NCBI GenBank assembly: GCA_047967505.1
Contig: CM106539.1
DNA: 64,000 nucleotides
DNA from: Dipteris shenzhenensis
Taxonomy: Eukaryota > Polypodiophyta > Polypodiopsida > Gleicheniales
Strand: one strand, 5' to 3'
Shown here: positions 10,959 to 22,285 of the stretch, in pieces
Position numbering within the stretch: the stretch's first letter is position 1
Layout: each line of letters opens with the position of its first letter
Position numbers and translations under genes: made by a program
The notes under the pieces: model-generated
What the model was told of the DNA's origin: nothing
Seen by the model: the letters and a program-made list of their open reading frames with translations, nothing else
The model's database searches: none

Positions 10959-13900
10959 ATGGCATCTGATTCTCTTTCATAGATTGTCACTGAAAAGCTT
11001 GACAAGAACAACTTCCAAGCATGGAAGTTTAGAATGATGAATTTCCTTATGGAAAAAGGCTATTGGGAGTTCATTATAGGAATGAAGAAGAACCAATTCT
11101 TTCTAATGTTCCCAATCAACGCATTTAAAGGATGGCATGAGAGAGCCAGAAAAGTTATGTACTGGCTTTCGATCAATATTTCAGATTCTATGATTGTGCA
11201 TATTCAGGATGCAAGTATGCCAAAGAAAGCATGGGATACTTTAGCAAAAATGTACAGCACAAATATGCAAGCCAGGAAAATGCAGCTCAAGTAGGAGTTG
11301 CACAATGTGTAGAGAGAAAATATGAGCATCAATGACTACCACATGAAGGTGAAGAAAATTGCAGATGCACTTGCTTCCATTGGGTCACCAGTGGAAGATG
11401 ATGATCTAGTTTCTATGACCTTGAATGGTCTAGGAAAGGATAATGCACAGTTCCGGACATCCATTGCCGTCCGTGAAAAATTTCTTGATTTTGAGGAGTT
11501 GTTTGCTCTTCTAATTTCTGAAGAGCAAAGAAATGGTGGTGCATCTTCTTCAGGAGGAACTTCAAAAGAAACTATCTTCTACTCAAATGCTGGAAGAGGT
11601 AGAGGCAGAGGTAGAGGAGGCTGATCTGGAGGCCATGGTAGAAATCAAAATATGCAGCAAACTCAAGAGTCCTTTGGAGGAGGACGTGGTAACTCTAGAG
11701 GCAGGGGAAGCCAAAGAGGTCATGGTGGATGGCAGAGAGGTCAAAATGCAAACAGTAATGTTGAATGCTACTATTGTGGTAAAATGGATCATATGGCTAA
11801 AGACTGCTACAAAAAGTAGAATGACATCATGAATGGAAAATTGCAGCAAGGGATTATGCATCCTCTAGTAGACAGGGTGATGACAGAAATGAGCATCTGT
11901 TATGGTGCAGCACATGACCAATTTTGTGACAAGTGCAGAAGAAAGCAATGATGTGTGGTATGTTGACTCAGGTGCATCAAACCACATGACAGGTCATGCA
12001 GAATGGATGCAGGATGCAAGGAAAATGGAAAGACCAAGATTTGTGGAGACTGGTGATGATACTGCACATCCTATTATGCAGATTGGTAAAATTCCTTTGT
12101 CTATGTAGGATGGGAAAAAGAAATACCTGTCTGATGTATTTCATGTCCCGAACATCACCAAGCACCTGGTTTTCTGTTGGTCAAATGGTTGAGCAGGGCT
12201 TGCAGGTCAGATTTAATCCTCATGGATGCTTTGTTGAGGATATGAAAAATAACAGTCACTTGATAGCAAAAGGAAAGAAGAAGGGCAGGATGTTTATGCT
12301 GGATGCGGACATGCCTGAATTGAGTGCAGCAATGTTTGCACATGGGACCGGTGTAGTTGCAGATATTGATATCTGGCATAAACGCATTGGTCATGTTAAT
12401 GTACAGTGACTTAAATCAATGCAAGCCCAAAATATTGTTGTAGGATTGCCTAAATTCAAGGTTGCAGAAATGCATAAGGTATGTGAAGCCTGTCAATTTG
12501 GAAAACAGGCAAGGAAACCATTTCCTAGGCATGTTCAAGAGAGTAAGAAGCCATTGGAAATCCACTTTGATGTGTGGACTACTAAAGCTGCATCTATTGG
12601 AGGCTGTCATTATTTTGTCACTTTTATTGATGACTATAGCAGAAAAGTTTGGATGCAATTTATGAAAAAGAAAAGTGAAGTGTTTGGGCATTTCAAAGCT
12701 TTTAAAGCTATGGTTGAAAAAGAAACAAGCCTGCAAATAAAATGCCTAAGGTCAGATGGAGGGGGAGAGTACCTCTCAAATGAGTTTGCAAGGTTCCTGC
12801 AGGAGCATGGCATAAAGCAGCAATATTCATGCAGTCATACCCCACAGCAAAATGGACTTGTAGAATGGAAAAACAGGCATATTGCAGAGGTATCTCGGGC
12901 CATGCTAAATAAAAAATACCTACTAGATTATTATTGAGCTGAAGCAGTTGCTACAATAGTTTACATAATGAACAGGACTCCCACTGCAGCAATACATGGC
13001 ATGACGCCAGAGGAGATGTATACTGGTAGGAAACTAGATATTTCTCATTTGAAAATTTTTGGTTGCATTGCCTATGTTCATGTGCCAGATGAGTTGAGGT
13101 CCAAGTTGGATCCAAAAGCTGAGAAGTGCATCTTTATTGGTTATTCTCTATAGCAGAAAGGGTATAGATGCTATAACCCTTCTACTCGTAAGTTTACAAT
13201 GAGTAGAGATGTTGTTTTTGATGAGATGAGCAGCTGGTATAAACCAGTAAATGTGATTGATGATATAGATGCACAAAATGGTAATGCTGCACAGAATTCA
13301 TAGCAGCAATCACAATATTAGTGGACCTGTAGTGTCCTCTAGCAGTGGTTCACATACTTCACCATGGACATGCAGATTGAGATAGGGATAATCTCCTCAA
13401 AGCAATGCAGATAATGGTATGCAGATATCACAAAAAGGAAAAGAGAAGGTAGATCAGCCCATGTTTGATGTGAATGCAGGTCACTCTTATGTGGATGGTG
13501 AAGCCAGTGGCTCAGAACAGAGCATTGATGATGAGTTGGGTATTCCTTCTGTTGTTACACCTGCAGTAAGGAAGACCAGGGATGTTTTGAGAGCACCTGG
13601 AAGTGAGCCTATTTTGCGCAGGTCTACCAAAGCTAGGTATCCTATGGATAGGTTGAAATATGATGGATTTACAGCCATTCACTATGCCTATATGGTCAAA
13701 GTGATACAGGAACCAAAACCCAGTTCTTTTGAGCAAGCCATGGGAAAAGAAAAATGGGAGAAAGCCATGGATGAAGAAATGGATGCCTTAGAAGAAAATG
13801 CTACATGGGAATTGGTGCCTTTGCCTAAAGACAAGAATGCAATTGGCTGTAAGTGGGTTTATAAGGTGAAGCACAGTGCAGATGGTTCTGTGAATAGATA

Positions 13901-15299
13901 CAAGGCAAGATTAGTTGTCAAGGGGTACGCACAAACATATGGGATTGATTATGAAGTAACATTCAGTCCGGTTGCAAGGATGGCAACTGTAAGAGCAGTC
14001 ATTGCTATGGCTGCATCAAAGGGATGGTCTTTACATGAGATGGATGTAAAGAATGCCTTCTTGCATGGTGATTTGCAAGAAGAGGTCTTTATGGAGCAGC
14101 CACCAGGTTATGTTCATGCTGTCTATCCTGAGTTTGTTTGTAGGTTGAAGAAAGCATTGTATGGCTTGAAGCAAGCACCTAGAGCATGGTTTGACAAGAT
14201 AGGACAATATCTTGTCACTATTGGCTTTCTGATTTCCAAGGTAGATTTCTCACTTTATGTGAGAAAAACAGAGAAAGGTATTATGCTGCTTGTCATCTAT
14301 GTTGATGATTTGATCATCACAGGTGATAGTGATGAGGATATCCTTCATGTGAAAATGCTATTGAAGCACAAGTTTGAGATGAAGGATTTGGGAGAGCTAT
14401 GTTATTTCTTGGGCATTGAGGTGATTAGATCACCAAGTGGGATATGGCTCTTGCCCAGGCAGTATGGATTGGACATGCTGTCCAAATATGGGATGATAGG
14501 TTGTAAGCCTATTTCAGCTCCTTTGGATCAGAATGTGAAGCTAAGCGCAGATGCAAGTGAGCTTCTGGAAGACCCTACTATGTACTAACGCATAGTAGGA
14601 AGTTTGATTTATATGACTATTACCAAGCCAGATTTGAGCTATGTTGTTTGATTGGTAAGTCAATTTATGTAGGCTCCAAGGAAACCGCATTTGGATGTGG
14701 CTAGACGCATACTCAGGTATGTGAAGTCCACATTGCAGTATGGACTATTTTATGAGGCTAGGGTTCAGATACAGTTGCATGGATACACTGATGCTGATTG
14801 GGCTGGTAGTATTTCTGATAGACGATCTACCAGTGGATATGTGTTCTCTTTTGGGAGTGCTGCAGTCACTTGGAGTAGCAAGAAATAGCCTACAGTTGCC
14901 TTGTCGAGCACAGAGGTTGAGTACAGGGGTGCAGCAATGGCTGCATGTGAGGTAGCTTGGTTGCATAAGCTACTTTATGATATGCATCAGTCTACAGATG
15001 GGCCAGTTGTCATTTATTGTGACAACATGAGCAGTATACACTTGGCAAATGACCCAGTCTATCATGCTAGAACAAAGCACATTGAGGTGCATTATCACTA
15101 TGTGTGGGAGAAGGTTTTACTAGGTCTTATTGATCTAGCTTATGTCAGCACAGAGGATCAGGTAGCTGACATATTCACGAAGGCATTGGGCACAGAGAAG
15201 TTGTGCAAGTTCAGAGACCTGCTTGGTGTGCAGGAATTGGGATTGAGCTCGAGGGGGAGTGTTGAGATATCGAGCTCCACTCGTGATATTCCAGGGTGA
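10959..15299 (+). pseudogene. Copia gag-pol polyprotein, interrupted by stops
   Basis: The likely start is ATG at 10,959. Gag spans 11,034-11,624, followed by a CCHC knuckle CYYCGKMDHMAKDC near 11,764-11,805. The protease has WYVDSGASNHMTG (about 11,957). Integrase has a zinc-binding part with CEACQFGKQ, then FIDDYSRKVW and RSDGGGEY, with TPQQNGLVEW giving the catalytic Glu. RT (389-codon frame 13,419-14,588) has NRYKARLVVKGYAQ, LYGLKQAPRAW and YVDD at 14,298-14,309. RNase H ends with VADIFTKALG. The reading frame is largely kept but is cut by in-frame stops, mostly TAG or TGA where Gln, Arg or Trp is expected, for example SKK-stop-PTVALSSTE near 14,885. Confidence 0.92.
15251..15259 (+). promoter_or_regulatory. 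Polypurine tract of nested copia
   Basis: GAGGGGGAG immediately upstream of the 3' LTR; primes plus-strand synthesis in the family. Confidence 0.85.
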
Positions 15300-15611
15300 C
15301 TATTGTGCATTTATGTCACCGACTTGTTAGCTGTAGATGCGGTTAGTACACCGCCCACGAATAATAGCTGGACAACATCTATCCTTATGTACTCTAGTTC
15401 ATGGCTCAGTTAGTATGCCACCTTAGTTAGCTGAGTTTGGTTTGAGACCCACATATAAAGTTCTCCTATTTCTTTATACTAGAGTTCTTTTGGCTTACAC
15501 AACTAAGAAGAGGAAAATAGTTTTCAGCCTCCACCTTTGTGTGTATTCCCCCATTGTGTATGTGAGAAAGACGCAAGTGAGACTCCTTCCCTCTCTTTCA
15601 CTACCTTCACA
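15260..15611 (+). repeat. 3' LTR of nested copia element
   Basis: 352 bp, the same length as the 5' LTR. Followed by TGCTC at 15,612-15,616. Absent from copy B because of the 819-bp deletion. Confidence 0.95.
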
Positions 15612-15616
15612 TGCTC
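15612..15616 (+). repeat. Target site duplication TGCTC (right)
   Basis: Identical to 10,136-10,140. Host viral sequence resumes at 15,617. Confidence 0.9.
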
Positions 15617-16134
15617 TTCCCTCCAAATGCTGGCAAGAATTAGAGCCCCATGATCAAATGAGAGGATCCACCATGGGTGGCGTCTTGATTGCTTGAAAAA
15701 GATTTACGTCAAATATTGCCATTTCTCTAGCAGGACACTCTACCACTATTGATTTCTATTAGCTCAAGTCATAAGGAGTTGACCTTGTTATTGGCGACGA
15801 CTTCCTCAATCGTCACCTTCCCTTTGGCTTCTCTACAAGCGAGATGGTATTAACCATTCAAGGTATGCTTGTTCATCTTCCTGCCAAGGAACATCTGAAG
15901 AAGGTTTTGAAGCCTCTTGAAGAAGATTTAGTAATAGTCCACCAGTGCTCCTCTCCATTTTCCCTTGATTATGTTAAGCCTCCTTTGGAGTATGATCCCA
16001 CGCTTGTGGCCTCCCCAATGCCTTCACCAGCAACATTCAGCCCCTAGGCAATGGACGATGCACAACACCCTCTTTAGGGAACAGAGTTAGAAGTATATAT
16101 CAATAGTCTTCTCCAAGTAGATGAGCATAAGAAT
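15617..16134 (+). pseudogene. Caulimovirid protease 3' part and linker
   Basis: Continues the protease interrupted at 10,140: the residues around DQMRGSTMGG match the antisense copy near 6,570-6,620. The linker frame VLTIQGMLVHLPAKEHLKK follows (15,844-16,047), ending at a TAG. The order protease, linker, RT is collinear with the other copies once the copia is excluded. Confidence 0.8.
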
Positions 16135-17640
16135 TTGCATGCCTCCATGCATACTCTACATCTTTTGTCTTTCCTACAAGATATGCACGAAAAGTTTCTT
16201 TGTGATTGCAGTAGTGAGTCTCCTCTCATGTTCAAGCATATCTTTCAACATCAGGTCTCTCTCCCCCTACGAGAAGGATCCAAACCTTTCAAGGAGAGTT
16301 CGTACAGTTTCACACAAGAGGACAAAAGGTTGTGCAATCAGGAAATCCAAGAACTCCTGAATATGGGCCTCATCTCTCACTCGTGGTCTGAATGGGTAGC
16401 AACAACCTTCTATGCCAACAAGCACTTTGAGCAAAAAAGGGGTAAGAAACAGCCTAGTGATTAATTACAAGTCGCTCAACAAATGTTTACTCTTTGTCTC
16501 TTACCCCATTCCATATAAAGAGTACTTGATGCAAAAGATATGTGGTTCAACCATCTTCTCCAAGTTCAACTTGAAGGCAGGGTTTTGGTAGGTCGGCGGC
16601 CTCCAGCTTGAAGACCGCCATAATACAGGGTTCGTGGTTTCCTAAGATTTCTACCAATGTAATGTTCTTCCATTTGGTCTTAAAACTGCCCCGGTAGCGT
16701 TCTGAAAGTTTATGGACTCCATTTTCACTCCATATGACTCTATTTGTCTTGTATATATAGATGATATTCTTGTCTATAGCAAAGATGTAAATTCCCACCT
16801 CAAACATTTGATGATTGTGTATGACTTGCTTGAAGGCAAAGGCTTTTGGCCCTCTCAGCCAAAAAGATTACCATCGGCCAAGAGACAACTGAATTCCTTG
16901 GCGTCCACATACATAAGGGAGCCATCCAAATGAAAGAGCATGTCCTTAAGGCCCTCTTAGCCTTTCCTAATGAGATTCGGGATCGCACCCAATTGCAACA
17001 ATTCCTCAGGTGCCTAAACCACATTGCTCCTTTCTATGAATAGCTTGTGAGAGACCGGTTTCATCTTCAACTATGCCTCCACAAAGATGGTCCTCCCTGG
17101 GGTTCGTCGGCCCAAACTCAAGCAGTTCAACATATCAAAGAAAAGGTACAACATCTACCAGCTCTCAATATTCCTTCTGCTTCTGGTACCCTGGTTATTG
17201 AAACAGATGCTCCAGATCATTTTTGGGGTGCCGTTCTGCTCGGGTGTACTCCAACCTAGGAGATCCTCTGTGCCTATCACTCCGAAACATTTCAAGGTGG
17301 AGAACTAAATTATCATTCAATTGAGAAGGAGATCCTTGAGGTTAAGCGCACTATTCAAAAGCTTGAACTTTTCATTCTTAATCGAGAGTTCATTGTTCAG
17401 AAAAATAACGAAAACTTCAAAACTTTCTCCACACACCGCATTGATAAACAGATTGGACGTGGCTGTCTTGCACGATGGTAGGAATTCTTTACCATCTATA
17501 ACTTTTTGGTCGAGTGGAAAAAAGGCAGCACCAATGTTCTCCCTGATATGTTATCCCATGAAGGTGCTCCTTATTGGCAAGCTTGAAATGGTGGATTACT
17601 TCTTCTCACTGGGAAACCTGGCACTGAGTGAGTCTCTATC
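16135..17640 (+). pseudogene. Endogenous caulimovirid RT-RNase H, second sense copy
   Basis: The RT start (frame 16,135-16,464) has REGSKPFKESS and NQEIQELLNMGLISHSW. The palm has YIDD at 16,754-16,765. RNase H follows to about 17,600 and ends without an integrase. Breaks include an extra 2 bp near 16,850, an extra 3 bp near 17,106, and a TAG at 17,041 where copy B has GAG. With the RT at 6,896 this makes a head-to-tail pair of viral units about 4.1 kb apart once the copia is removed, shorter than a full caulimovirid genome. Confidence 0.8.
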
Positions 17641-17725
17641 TAGGTCATGATGATTAGACACTATCCACATTGGATAAGACCTTCATCATGACCAATGTAC
17701 AAAGATTCTTTAGAGATAAGTATGT
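17641..17725 (+). promoter_or_regulatory. Truncated caulimovirid intergenic region
   Basis: Matches the start of the 8,061-8,440 region (GATGATTAGACAC to GATAAGTATGTAA), then is joined directly to protease sequence. The TATA part and the coat-like ORF are missing, an internal viral deletion. Confidence 0.6.
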
Positions 17726-18639
17726 AATTGCTTGCAAAAGATTTGCATCAAATATTGCCATTTCTCTAGCTGGGCACTCTACCACTATTGATGTCTATCA
17801 ACTCGAGTCACAAGGAGTTGACCTTGTTATTGGCAACGACTTCCTCAACCATCACCTTCCCTTTGGCTTCTCTACAAGCGAGATGGTATTAACCATCCAA
17901 GGTACGCTTGTTCATCTTCCTGCCAGGGAACATTTGAAGAAGGTTTTGAAGCCTCTTGAAGAAGATTTGGAAATAGTCCACCAGTGCTCCTCTTCATTTT
18001 CCCTTGATTATGTTAAGCCTCCTTTGGAGTATGAGCCATGCCTGTGGCCTCCCCAATGCCCCCTTCAGGGAATAGAGTTTGATATGCAGGAAAAGTTTCT
18101 TCATGATTTCAGCAGCAAGTCTCCTCTTGCATTCAAGCATATCTTCCAACATCAGGTCTCTCTCCCCCTATGAGAAGGATCCAAACCTTTCAAGGAGAGT
18201 TCGTATGGTTTCACACAAGATGACAGAAGGTTGTGCAATCAGGAAATCCAAAAACTCCTAGATATGGGCCTCATCTCTCACTCGTGGTCTGAATGGGCAA
18301 TAGCAGCCTTCTACATCAATAAGCACTCCGAGAAAAAAAGGGGTAAGAAACGGCTGGTGATTAATTACAAGCCTCTCAACAAATGTTTACTCTTTGTCTC
18401 TTGCCCTATTTCAAATAAAGAGTACTTGATGAGAAAGATATCTGGTTCAGCCATCTTCTCCAAGTTCGACTTGAAGGCAGGGTTTTGGCAAGTTAGCCTC
18501 TAGCCTAGCCTCTAGCCTGAGGACTGCCATAAAACAGAGTTCATGGTTCCCCAAGGTTTCTACTAATGGAATGCTCTTCCATTTGGTCTTAAAACTGCCC
18601 CGATAGAGTTCCAGAAGTTTATGGACTCCATTTTGGGAT
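17726..18639 (+). pseudogene. Caulimovirid protease to RT N-terminus
   Basis: A 167-codon frame (17,670-18,173) covers the protease C-terminal part with VDLVIGNDFLNHHLPFGF, the linker and the RT start. RT continues in another frame (18,231-18,503) with SGSAIFSKFDLKAGFWQV. A short in-tandem duplication of TAGCCTCTAGCC sits near 18,500; copy B lacks 12 bp of it. At about 18,640 the sequence switches to the opposite strand of a second viral lineage. Confidence 0.75.
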
Positions 18640-19426
18640 CTTGTGAGGGGCCTTTATGCATCATCAAGTGTGGGACTGAAAGGATCAGAAGGAGAAGGAG
18701 AAGGTGCAGGAGTATCAAATATTCAGGGGGAGGATCAATATATTCAAGGGAAAAAGGGGATGAACATTGGTGAACAATTTGTAAGTCTTCCAGAAGTGGC
18801 TTAAGTACCTTCTTGAGTTTTTCTCAAGCCAGAAGACAAACAAGAGTTCCTTTGATGGCGAGGACCATCTCTATAATAGAGAATTCAAAAGGAAGATGGC
18901 AGTTAAGAAAATCATTACCTATAACCATATCAACTCCTTGAGATTCTAGTTGGTAGAAGTTGATGGTGGTGAGTTGACCGCCAAGGGATATTCAGAAGCA
19001 AAGCGTTTACAAGCTATTACACCATCGCCCATAGTAGAGCCATGCATTTGGTCATGTGATGGCAATTTAGCCCAACATGATTGTGGGAGTGCTCTATATT
19101 TACAAATATTGAAACCGAAGCCAGTATCTATAAGAGCAACTAGCGAATAAGGAGAAACATTAGGAAAATCTAACTGTACATTGATCAATCATGCCTTCAT
19201 AGGATTGCAAACTGAGGAAGCAAGTTGGGTAAAGAAGTCATTAAGAGAGAAAGCATTGGCAAAAGGGATAGAATGAGTAGATGGGCTTGCTTCTGTGGAA
19301 AAGGAGTAGAGCTTACACTGGGTGAGATGTTCTGCCACTTTCTGATCAAGAGAGTCAACTGATGACTGAAGCTTTGTGCAATTCTCCTTGATTATTGTAA
19401 GATGAATTCTTAGTCCACTAATATTT
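18640..19426 (-). pseudogene. Second caulimovirid lineage, protease and coat end
   Basis: On the minus strand, 19,488-19,189 encodes a coat-like C-terminus with EHLTQCKLYSFSTEASPS. 19,188-18,946 is a protease start with an intact Asp-Thr-Gly (complement of 19,120-19,128), and 18,940-18,640 is the linker. It is collinear with the first lineage but clearly diverged from it, so a second, related virus (lineage B) contributed here. Confidence 0.7.
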
Positions 19427-20722
19427 TTTGATTGATGATGTAGATGCACAAAATGGTAATGCTGCATAGAATTCATAGCAATAATCACAAAATATTAGTG
19501 GACTTGTAGTGTCCTCTAGCAGTGGTTCACATACTTTGCCATGGATAGGTAGATTGAGATCAGGAGGATCTCCTCAAAGCACTGCAGATAGTGGTACGCA
19601 AGTATCACAGAAGGGAAAAGAGAAAATAAATCATCCCATGGTTGATGTGAATGCAGGTCACTCTTATGTGGATGGTGAATCCAGTGGCTCAGAACAGAGC
19701 CTTGATGAGGAGTTGGGTATTCCTTCTATTGTTACACCTAGAGTAAGGAAGACAAGGGATGTTTTGAGAGCACCTGGTAGTGAGCCTATTTTGCGTAGGT
19801 CTACCAGAGTTAAATATTGTGTGGATAGGCTGAAATATGATGGATTTACAGCCATTCACTATGCCTATATGATCAAAGTGATACAAGAACTAGAACCCAC
19901 TTCTTTTGAGCAAGCCATGGGAAAAGAAAAATAGGAGAAAGCGATGGATGAAGAGATGGATGCCTTGGAAGCAAATGCTACATAAGAATTGGTGCCTTTG
20001 CTTAAAGACAAGAATGCAATTGGCTACAAGTGGGTTTATAAGCTAAAGCACAATGCAGATGGTGTGTGAACAGATACTTTCCAAGATTAGTTCTCAAGGC
20101 GAATGCACAGACATATGAAGAAACATCCAGTCTGGTTGCAAGGATGGCAATCGTAAGAGCAGTCATTGCTATGGCTGCATCAAAGGGATGGTCTTTACAT
20201 CAAATGGATGTAAAGAATGCTTTCTTGCATTGTGATTTGCAAGAAGAGGTCTATATGGAGCAGCCACCAGGTTATGTTCATGATGTTCATCCTAAGTTTG
20301 TTTGCAGGTTGAAGAAAGCCTTGTATGGCTTGAAGCAAGCACCCAAAGCATGGTTTGACAAGATAGGACATTATTGGCTTTTAGATTTCCAAGGCAGATT
20401 TCTCACTTTATGTGAGAAAAACAGAGAAAGGCATTATGATGCTTGTTATTTATGTTGATGATTTGATCATCACAGGTGATAGTGATGAAGATATCCTTCA
20501 TGTGAAAATGCTATTGAAGCAGAAGTTTGAGATGAAGGATTGGGAGAGCTACGTTACTTCTTAGGCATTGAGGTGATTAGATCCACAAGTGGGATATGGC
20601 TCTTGTAGAGGCAGTATGGATTGGACATGTTATCCAAATATTGGATGACAGGCTGTAAGCCTATTTCAGTTCCTTTGGAGCAGAATGTGAAGTTGAGCGC
20701 AGATGCAGGTGAGCTTGTGGAC
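19427..20722 (+). pseudogene. Copia pol fragment (integrase end to RT), no LTRs
   Basis: Matches 13,255-14,570 of the nested copia, with GHSYVDGESSGSEQSLDEE, MDVKNAFLHCDLQEEV and YVDD at 20,451-20,462. It has frameshifts and stops (19,933, 19,984). Both ends are abrupt, with no LTR or target duplication. The left flank is lineage B virus on the minus strand and the right flank is lineage B RT on the plus strand, so it was joined by recombination or as filler, not by integration. Confidence 0.85.
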
Positions 20723-21190
20723 CAGTCAAATTCCAAAAATTTATGGATTCAGTTTTTAGTCCCTACCACTCTTTCTGCCTTGTATATATTGATGATATAC
20801 TTGTGTATAGTAAGGATCTCTCTTCTCATCTCAAACACTTACAAATTGTATATGATCTCCTCAAAAGCAAGGGTCTGGCACTCTCGGCCAAGAAGATTAT
20901 GATAGGACAAGAGACTATAGAGTTTCTTAGTGTACATACTCATAAGGGTGCTATCCAAATGCAAGATCATGTTCTTAAGGCCCTCCTTGCCTTTTCGGAT
21001 GAGATACGTGACCGGACTCAACTCCAATGATTGGATGACTAAATCATATTTCACCTTTCTATGAGCAGTTGGCCAAGGATCGATTCCATCTACAACTCTA
21101 TTTACACAAAGATGGACTCCCCTGGGGAGGCTCAAAAACCGAAGATGTCTGGCACATCAAGGAGAACATCCAAAAGCTGCCCTCGCTCAG
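20723..21190 (+). pseudogene. Lineage B caulimovirid RT palm fragment
   Basis: Frame 20,743-21,030 has CLVYIDDILVYSKDLSSHLK with YIDD at 20,785-20,796 and LALSAKKIMIGQETIEFL. A stop ends this frame in copy A; copy B stays open to 55,721 because of one extra base. Truncated on the right where gypsy sequence begins. Confidence 0.75.
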
Positions 21191-22285
21191 CCAGAGTGAG
21201 AAGTAGATGGAAGGGGTACTGAAGGTCACAGAGATGGACAGCCAGCCAGATATGAGCTAGATTGGTAGAAGTGATGGCCAACAAGAGGGCTCAAGAGCCA
21301 CAAGGAAAAAAGGGAGACCCGTGCTAAGAAGGGGAGACAAAAGTCCCGGAGGAAGCAGAATCTAGTTTCAAGAAGAAGAAGACCAGACAAAATATCCAGA
21401 TGGAGAATTATGCCTTAGGGCGAGATCAAGCCCACTTATGATCTTTTGGAGGACTTGAAGTAGAAGAGGGTGGACATCACGTATGGTCAGTTGCTGTAGC
21501 TCATAGCCAAGTTCTTGTTACAAGAGAAAGGGCTTCGTTTGACAATCTAGGCACCAAACTAGAGTCTTCATCATCTTATCACCCAAAGACCGATGGTCAA
21601 AGTGAGGCAATAAATAAAGTCATCCTAGAACTACTAAATTGCTATGTACATGATCATCCTCATCTATGGGAGAAGTATCTTCCGATGGTGGAGTTTGCCT
21701 ACAACACCACCGTTCATTCATCTACAGGTAAACCTCCAGCTAAATTGATTTATGGTTATGGGATAAACCCTTACGATTACCAGTGATGCACACAAAAGAT
21801 GAAGTGTTTGTAGTTGATTAGTTCATTGAGGATCAGAAGTTAGCAATATGACTATGTGTGCAAACATATTCTTCAAGCCCAGGAATGCCAGAGGAACTCA
21901 GCAAATTGGCGAATGGAGGGCCATTAAATTCAAGGAGATTGGATTCTTTTTAGATTTAACAAACCTAGGCTTAAATCAAAAGTGGGTAACCGAATAGTTT
22001 ATGTTAAGCTAGCTTTGCGGTATTATGGTCCTTTTCATATTTCAAAAAAAATCAATGATGTTTCCTTCAGATTACATGTTCCATCTCATTGGTGGATCCT
22101 TATTGAAGCATTATGAAGGACCAACCCCATCCATGGTTACAAATGAACCTCAATCTAAAGTTGAGAAAGAAGATGAGATTATTGTTCTAGAACAAATTCT
22201 ATTTCATGACAATAAGCATTCACGCAGAGGATGTCTAGACCATCACTATCTTCTCACGTTTGTAGATTACTACTACTAATGCAAA
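21191..22285 (+). pseudogene. Ty3/gypsy fragments: gag-protease region and integrase
   Basis: About 21,400-21,490 resembles the YDLLEDLKxKRVDITYGQLL segment upstream of gypsy protease. From about 21,530 an integrase end reads SSYHPKTDGQSEAINK with the catalytic-region Glu, then AYNTTVHSSTGKPP and, after frame breaks, YYGPFHISKKINDVSFRLHV. RT and RNase H are missing between the two parts. Unrelated to the gypsy RT scrap at 3,685. Confidence 0.75.

Larger units (their letters stand above)
10141..15611 (+). mobile_element. Ty1/copia LTR retrotransposon, full length, decayed
   Basis: A complete element of 5,471 bp: 352-bp LTRs (10,141-10,492 and 15,260-15,611) starting TGTTGAG and ending TTCACA, a primer-binding site, gag-protease-integrase-RT-RNase H in copia order, a polypurine tract and a perfect TGCTC target duplication. 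I count about 22 differences between its two LTRs, about 6%. It is inserted in the protease of a caulimovirid copy on the same strand. Many in-frame stops make it non-autonomous today. Confidence 0.95.

Noticed and set aside
10959-15299. TAG read as Gln (alternative genetic code or suppressor use)
   Set aside because: The two duplicates differ between TAG and CAG at the same codons, and TGA/TAA stops and frameshifts occur too. Simple C-to-T decay explains this; plant nuclear genes use the standard code.
10959-15299. Stop repair by U-to-C RNA editing as in fern organelles
   Set aside because: That editing is known from organelle transcripts; this is a nuclear retroelement beside nuclear rDNA and telomere-like repeats.
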